From contig NC_021500.1 of the NCBI RefSeq assembly GCF_000410515.1, positions 2,728,001-2,792,000 on the forward strand: a stretch of 64,000 nucleotides of DNA, given 5' to 3'. Position numbers and translations under genes: made by a program. This document shows positions 60,101 through 64,000 of this stretch, piece after piece. This DNA comes from Enterobacter sp. R4-368 (GTDB lineage: Bacteria > Pseudomonadota > Gammaproteobacteria > Enterobacterales > Enterobacteriaceae). The stretch's first letter is position 1. Each line of letters begins with the position of its first letter. The notes under the pieces were generated by a model, which worked only from the letters and a program-made list of their open reading frames with translations, did not search any database and was not told the origin of the DNA.

Positions 60101-61132
60101 AAACGCGGCGTCTTCCGCCTGCGCTTTACGTTCTGCTGAAGCCTCGCCGCCCTGGCTCGCCGCCCGGTTCAGATACTGTGCCGCCGCCTGGTAATCACCG
60201 TTGCGCTGGGCAATATAACCCATGCCCGCCAGCGCATCGGCGTCCTCCGGGTTGGTTTGCAGTACCTGCTCAAACTGGCGTTTTGCGGCATTGCTGTCGC
60301 CGCTATTCAGCGCGCTAAAGCCCGCGCCTTTCGCGCTGCCACCGACATTTTTACGGTAGTACGCCTGGATCTCGCTATCCTGCGGATGGCGCTGCAACCA
60401 GGTATCATAAAAGCGTTCATCGCCAGCCTGCGGCGCAAGCCACAGCAGCGCCTGACGCAGCCCTTCATCCGCCTCTTTATTGCCGCTGGCCATCGGCTCC
60501 AGCAGCAAAATCCCGTCGCGGCGCGTTGCTTCGCGCCAGGTCAACATCTTGCCCAGCGCCACGCGGGCGGCATTGTCCTGCGGATGCTGGGCGACGAAGC
60601 GCTGAATTTCTGCCAGCGCCTGCGGGTAGAGCGCTTTATCGCCCGCCATCGTTAAATAGTATTCCGGCGCGAGGCTCGGCGGCGGCGTGTCGCCATTGAA
60701 CAGGCTGCGCCAGGTTTCCAGCGCTGCCGGAACATTGCCGCTGCGCGCCTGCTGACGGGCAAGCGTTAACTGCCCTTGCGGCACCTGCGCCAGCTGTTTT
60801 GCATTATCCAGCGCCTGCAAACCGCTATCGTCCGGCGCGGTTTTCGCCAGCCTGGCGCGCCACTGCGCGGCGGTTTGTAAATCACCATTTTGCTGCGCCC
60901 ACAGCGCCATCAGGTACATCGCCTGGGTGTTGTTGGCATCGACCATTAACACCTTTTTGAGCGACTCCATCGCCAGGTCGTCGTGGGACTTTTCGTGCCA
61001 GTAGTTCGCCTGATCAAACAGTGCCTTGAGCGCCGCGTCATTTGGCGCGGCCTGTGCCATACCAGAGGTCGCCAGCGTCAGCGCGCCGGAGAGGCAAATT
61101 GTTGTCAGCCGACGGGCGGTTTTTTTAGGCAT
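57149..61132 (-). CDS. bcsC: BcsC, cellulose exporter (type I locus)
   Basis: 1327 aa from the ATG at 61132, which has AAAAGGG upstream; a GTG at 61150 overlapping the bcsB stop is an alternative. Signal peptide to GMAQA, then many TPR helices (about residues 30-850), a long Ser/Thr-rich linker (about 850-1040) not seen in the first BcsC, and a C-terminal beta-barrel with SYFTYGQGGYFSPQNYVS and a final aromatic residue zone (GIWLRYMLGDK). Exporter for the second synthase. Abuts bcsB upstream and bcsD downstream. Confidence 0.94.
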   Translation of the reverse strand: MPKKTARRLTTICLSGALTLATSGMAQAAPNDAALKALFDQANYWHEKSHDDLAMESLKKVLMVDANNTQAMYLMALWAQQNGDLQTAAQWRARLAKTAPDDSGLQALDNAKQLAQVPQGQLTLARQQARSGNVPAALETWRSLFNGDTPPPSLAPEYYLTMAGDKALYPQALAEIQRFVAQHPQDNAARVALGKMLTWREATRRDGILLLEPMASGNKEADEGLRQALLWLAPQAGDERFYDTWLQRHPQDSEIQAYYRKNVGGSAKGAGFSALNSGDSNAAKRQFEQVLQTNPEDADALAGMGYIAQRNGDYQAAAQYLNRAASQGGEASAERKAQAEDAAFYGQLAQAQQALKTGNVSQALALSAPLAQQSGERGTAARLFRADVLRQNKDYPQAEQALREILNEQPQNAPARENLYYVLRDQNKAAEAQSLLRTLPASLQEKLQPRVVTGTPGDPLRRQAQQLAASGNTSQAIAVLRQGVARLPDDPWLRLDLARLLQQAGQENEAANVMLPAQNPRAGASSLYAAALFASENGGWQQASSLLSRISPASQNGQMRDLAQRVNYNLQMATAERYLAQGNMTAASNTLKALAATPPKSPVDAGKLARMLAQTGDTTTAVALVRESMKQGVQGNIGDYADQVAVLNQAGLNQEAQAFVSRPDVQARSTPAQLAGVRNGYVINEADQLREQGNYAAAYDKLIRALQNDPQNTDLMFAMGRLYQSGKMNKEAGVLYDYLMTRDSEDQAARVGAIDVALAENNVDKAQTLASGLRSNNSPDRLLLLARLEEAKGNHQQAMTYLRSARGKLVGLESNNSAATPTIGGVLLADNPFTTTSKSAAPQSLYGQTLPWQVAQVAHEPGSNLPGTTRTDLPVETAQTRTLRQVDDMMQQMNEKTGMWLQGGVEIRGRDGENGTSKLTEAKAPLTWSSSPFGDARFEFTATPVSLSSGSASGDSWRRYGANPLANGVSNIAASIKNANQSTATDGSDKFTDLAGYADASKLSPFTETGYDNLTSLLSSSRLQSLSASNYKANYSDPIKSSTDSQNASGVELNMALSGDSYKLDIGSTPLGQDLTSLVGGVKWSPKLTNYLTLILTGERRAVTDSLLSYVGLRDAYSGERWGQVTKNGGSVQLSYDDGDAGFYIGGGGYSYLGKDVASNTSVNANAGVYLRPWHDDFRQLQTGLNVGWMNYSKNLSYFTYGQGGYFSPQNYVSVSLPVDLSQKIDNWKLSIGGAVGYQSYTQDKSNYFPTEPEAQKMLQQLADMGFVKEAQYQGGSQNGIGYNFHAGLDYNVNKNMSVGGKVGYDTFGSYNESTAGIWLRYMLGDK

Positions 61133-61146
61133 TATTGTCACCCTTT

Positions 61147-63432
61147 TCACTTGCTGTTCCCCGCATCCAGACGTTTACGCTCGCGTTTTTTAAGCATGCG
61201 ATACACCATTCCCCCCACCAGCGACCCGACCAGCAGGCTCAGGATCGCCAGCAGCGCCGAGTGCTGGTTGGCGTACCAGACAATTTTCAGATGGGGCGGC
61301 ATTTCGCCGCTGGGGAACTGTTCGCCGACGCGGAAGCTGCGCACGCCATTTTCATTGGTGATGATGGCGGCGTCACCGCGAATACCGGCGTTGATTTTTG
61401 CCGACGCCAGATCGTCATGCAGATGCGATAACTGCTCGTCGTTGCTGCCAAGCGCCAGCACCACCAGTCGGGCATCGTTCCATGGCGAGCGGAAACTGAT
61501 AAAGCCGCGCCACGCTTCATTGGAAGAGAAGTAGCGATCGGCTTCCAGCCCTTCAGCCGCCCAGTCGCCCGCTATCCAGCGCTGCACTTTCTGCCAGCTG
61601 GAAGGCTCACGCACGCCCAGCGTGCTGTCGTGGGTGACAAACGGCGAATTCGCCAGCAGCGCACGGTTAAAGTCATGCTGATCCATACCGCTTACCGCCA
61701 GCACATCGCGATCCCGCAGCAGTTCCAGAAAACTGCCGCCGGTCGGCACACCGAACACCACGCGGTTGTGACCGAGCGCGGTTCCGGTGGCGTTGCCTGA
61801 GCGTGCCGCCATATCAAACAGCGTGGCGATCTGCGTTTCGCTGGGGTTAACCGGCAGCATCAGTACCGTTTCTGAGTAATCCGCCAGGCGGGTAAACGGG
61901 AAAGAAGCCCCGACGAAATAGGAAAGATTCGGCAACAGCGCAAAGTGGCGGGTGTGGCTGAGATCGATCCACGAATCGTCATCAATGCGACTTTTAATGT
62001 TGTTATTCAGCAAGGTGCTGCACGGCGCGTCCTTTTTCGGCACGATGTTGAAATAGAGCGAAAGCTGGTTGTCGCCGTAAATCATGTACGGCTCCAGCGG
62101 CATATCAAACTGCTCCTGACGCGCATCGCCACCGAGTTTGTGCCACAGCGTCTCCAGCGCCCCCTGCTTATTGACCGGCAGGTTGTGCAGGAACGTGTCG
62201 TTCAGAGTCATGCTCAGCCACGAACGTTGTTCGTCAATCCAGTTTTCCGTCGGGAATCGGTAACCGATATGCAGCGGGATGGTTTCACCGTCCCACAAGA
62301 ACAGATCGGGTGCGGCGCGGAACGCCACCTGCAACGGCGGGTGCCAGATCCCGGTGGCAGTCAGGCTTTGATCTTTACGGATCAGCTCCGATAACTTCAC
62401 CGGACGATCGGTTGGGATCCAGCGCGGCGCATCGTACGGTTTGCTCAACGGGATCGTCTGGGCATCGACATCCACTGCCGGGGTTTGCTGCGCAAAGTTG
62501 CCGCGTGTTAAGCGCCATGCCGCCGCGCGTAATTCGCTTTCATCTTTCCCCACCACCAGTAGCAGTTTGTAAACCGGGTTCGCCGGGTTATCGATAATTT
62601 TCAACAGCGGCTGGCTGGTTTGCGGCAGTGTTAAACCACCAATTTGCTCACCGGGGTGGCCAATCAGAATGCCGTTTTTTTCCGGCAGACGGTCATGGTA
62701 GGCCGCGAACGAAACGCCGCGATAATCGGCCTGAATCCCCAGCCACGAGGCGATCAGCGCCCCGGCGCTAATGGTATCCGGGCTCAGCTTTGACGCGAAT
62801 GCTACCGCAATCGCCGCCGGTGACATCTGCATGCTGTCAAAGAAGGGGCGCGGAAAATGGCTCAGATCCGCGCCAATATCCAGTTGCTGCCCTTCCAGTT
62901 CAAAACGCGAATCCGGCAGGATAGTGACACGATATTTGTCACTCAGGTCGCGCTGACACTGCATGGCGTCGCCATCGTTAATCTTAAAGCTGAGGCTGTT
63001 ACTGGAGACCATCAGCGCAGCGGGAATATCAAACTGGTAACGGGCCAGATCGCTGTCGGTCGCCGTCAGCGGCACAGTGCCGAGCGGTTGGCCGTTGAGC
63101 ATCAACTGCATGGTGGCGTTACGTGCCGCCAGCGCCGGGGAGATGCGCAGGTTGAGCGCCAGCCGGGCGCTGGTCATTACCTGGTCGACCGGCAGGGTAA
63201 AATCAACGCCGCCCTGGAATTGCCCGCCGCTGAGGGTGATCCCTTGCGGCTGGCCCATCTGCGCGATGCTGACACTACTCATCACCGAAGGCACAAATGT
63301 CGGCGTGGATTGCGCTATCGTTGGCGGCGGCAGATCCAGCGGCAACAGCGATTCAACCGTCGTTTCTTCACTGTGTAACGGCGCGATAAACAGCGCGCCA
63401 AGCAGCGCAGCAAGTGCGGTTAGCCGTTTCAT
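61147..63432 (-). CDS. bcsB: BcsB, periplasmic cellulose synthase subunit (type I locus)
   Basis: 761 aa from the ATG at 63432 (GGAGGAGAGCGT upstream), overlapping the bcsA stop by ATGA. Signal peptide (LTALAALLGALFIAPLHS). Carbohydrate-binding and flavodoxin-like repeats with LPEKNGILIGHPGEQIGG and PYDAPRWIPTDRPVKLSEL, the latter also found in the first BcsB (PYDAPNWIRTDRPVTFGEL), which shows the paralogy. One C-terminal span (LLAILSLLVGSLVGGMVYRM) and a basic tail. Works with the BcsA encoded just upstream. Confidence 0.95.
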   Translation of the reverse strand: MKRLTALAALLGALFIAPLHSEETTVESLLPLDLPPPTIAQSTPTFVPSVMSSVSIAQMGQPQGITLSGGQFQGGVDFTLPVDQVMTSARLALNLRISPALAARNATMQLMLNGQPLGTVPLTATDSDLARYQFDIPAALMVSSNSLSFKINDGDAMQCQRDLSDKYRVTILPDSRFELEGQQLDIGADLSHFPRPFFDSMQMSPAAIAVAFASKLSPDTISAGALIASWLGIQADYRGVSFAAYHDRLPEKNGILIGHPGEQIGGLTLPQTSQPLLKIIDNPANPVYKLLLVVGKDESELRAAAWRLTRGNFAQQTPAVDVDAQTIPLSKPYDAPRWIPTDRPVKLSELIRKDQSLTATGIWHPPLQVAFRAAPDLFLWDGETIPLHIGYRFPTENWIDEQRSWLSMTLNDTFLHNLPVNKQGALETLWHKLGGDARQEQFDMPLEPYMIYGDNQLSLYFNIVPKKDAPCSTLLNNNIKSRIDDDSWIDLSHTRHFALLPNLSYFVGASFPFTRLADYSETVLMLPVNPSETQIATLFDMAARSGNATGTALGHNRVVFGVPTGGSFLELLRDRDVLAVSGMDQHDFNRALLANSPFVTHDSTLGVREPSSWQKVQRWIAGDWAAEGLEADRYFSSNEAWRGFISFRSPWNDARLVVLALGSNDEQLSHLHDDLASAKINAGIRGDAAIITNENGVRSFRVGEQFPSGEMPPHLKIVWYANQHSALLAILSLLVGSLVGGMVYRMLKKRERKRLDAGNSK

Positions 63433-64000
63433 ACGCTCTCCTCCTGCGCAACTTTTGCCGCATGCTGCGCGCGTAAACGGCGGTTTTCGCGGCGTGATTT
63501 CCACGTCAGCCAGAAGAGGTCAAAGACGCAACGCACAATGGTCAACAGGGAGCGGAACGGGTTGTCCTGCGGCTTTGGCGGGTGGATCCACGCATCGGCG
63601 CGGGAGAGCACCACGCGCACCAGTTCACGGCGGCGCGACAGCGGAATATCGTCAAACATCAGACGGATATGCTGCTCGTCGCTGGCGACGGTCTGCACCG
63701 GAATCGTGATCGCGCCGGATTGCAGCAGCAGTTCAATCGCTTCGATTTCATCATTCAGATGGCGATCGTCCGGGGCCACGATACGGCAGCCGCCCATCGA
63801 CAAATCCGCCGTCTGGCTGCGCGACGTGATCCCGCTGGCGTAGTGGATAAGCACCGGGATATCGACATCAATACGGATGGTTTTGCGGGTCTGGCGGGTT
63901 TCGCGCGCAACGGCAATCGCCGCCAGCAGGAAGATCAGGCAATACAAGCCCCAGCCAACGTTCAGCACAATAACGCGCGGATCCACACCAAAGTAGTCAT
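63429..64000 (-). CDS. bcsA: BcsA, cellulose synthase catalytic subunit, C-terminal part (type I locus)
   Basis: Only the last 190 or so codons are in the window; the frame continues past 64000, and the GTG at 63986 is internal (preceding codons read DYFG). The visible part has the last membrane span (LNVGWGLYCLIFLLAAIAVA), then a PilZ domain with RQTRKTIRIDV and ADLSMGGCRI, the two c-di-GMP-binding motifs, and a C-terminal amphipathic/basic segment (WKSRRENRRLRAQH). The glycosyltransferase core must lie to the right. First or early gene of the leftward type I operon. Confidence 0.93.
   Translation of the reverse strand, partial: DYFGVDPRVIVLNVGWGLYCLIFLLAAIAVARETRQTRKTIRIDVDIPVLIHYASGITSRSQTADLSMGGCRIVAPDDRHLNDEIEAIELLLQSGAITIPVQTVASDEQHIRLMFDDIPLSRRRELVRVVLSRADAWIHPPKPQDNPFRSLLTIVRCVFDLFWLTWKSRRENRRLRAQHAAKVAQEESV

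Overview
The window is chromosomal DNA of an enterobacterium. Gene content and order follow the E. coli 78-79 min region (yhiN-pitA-uspB-uspA-rsmJ-prlC-rlmJ-gor, then treF, yhjC-yhjD-yhjE-yhjG-pdeH-kdgK-yhjJ-dctA-pdeK-bcs), and most proteins align along their length with E. coli family members as I remember them. Two complete-looking cellulose loci side by side, an aguBA agmatine pathway and a lone TccC-like toxin gene suggest a plant- or insect-associated relative such as Kosakonia or Enterobacter. The genus is inference.

Layout. 1-3.8 kb is accessory: a 5'-cut GNAT acetyltransferase, an unrecognised exported protein and a DUF1796-type putative cysteine peptidase. 3.8-11.1 kb is core: yhiN, pitA, uspB/uspA divergent, then rsmJ-prlC behind a clear sigma-32 type promoter. 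No dtpB lies between uspA and rsmJ. 11.3-14.1 kb holds an orphan TccC/RHS toxin gene, followed by core rlmJ and gor. From 16.7 to 22.6 kb, where E. coli K-12 carries the ars genes and acid-fitness genes, there is a small unknown protein, a histidine phosphatase, an AT-rich metallopeptidase/lipoprotein pair that looks like an orphan type VI effector-immunity pair, and aguBA with a divergent LysR gene. treF follows, then a HEPN-family membrane protein, a GNAT, a YgiW-like OB-fold protein and a divergent SDR/LysR pair. 28.4-41.2 kb is the yhjC-to-pdeK block.

41.5-64 kb is devoted to cellulose. The first locus is E. coli-like (type II): bcsR-Q-A-B-Z-C leftward and bcsE-F-G rightward from a shared 172-bp intergenic region. 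The second is type I, entirely leftward: bcsA (cut by the window end)-bcsB-bcsC-bcsD-bcsZ, with overlapping or abutting genes. Both BcsA proteins carry PilZ c-di-GMP motifs. BcsE has the RxGD motif, and two EAL phosphodiesterases (PdeH, PdeK) lie nearby, so this stretch combines c-di-GMP turnover with two outputs. BcsG indicates that at least the first polymer can be decorated with phosphoethanolamine; BcsD suggests that the second synthase is arranged for ordered fibrils.

No rRNA, tRNA, CRISPR array, insertion sequence or integrase was seen. Several intergenic hairpins, palindromes and one short tandem repeat are listed. All functional statements are from reading the sequence and remembered family knowledge; no database search was run.
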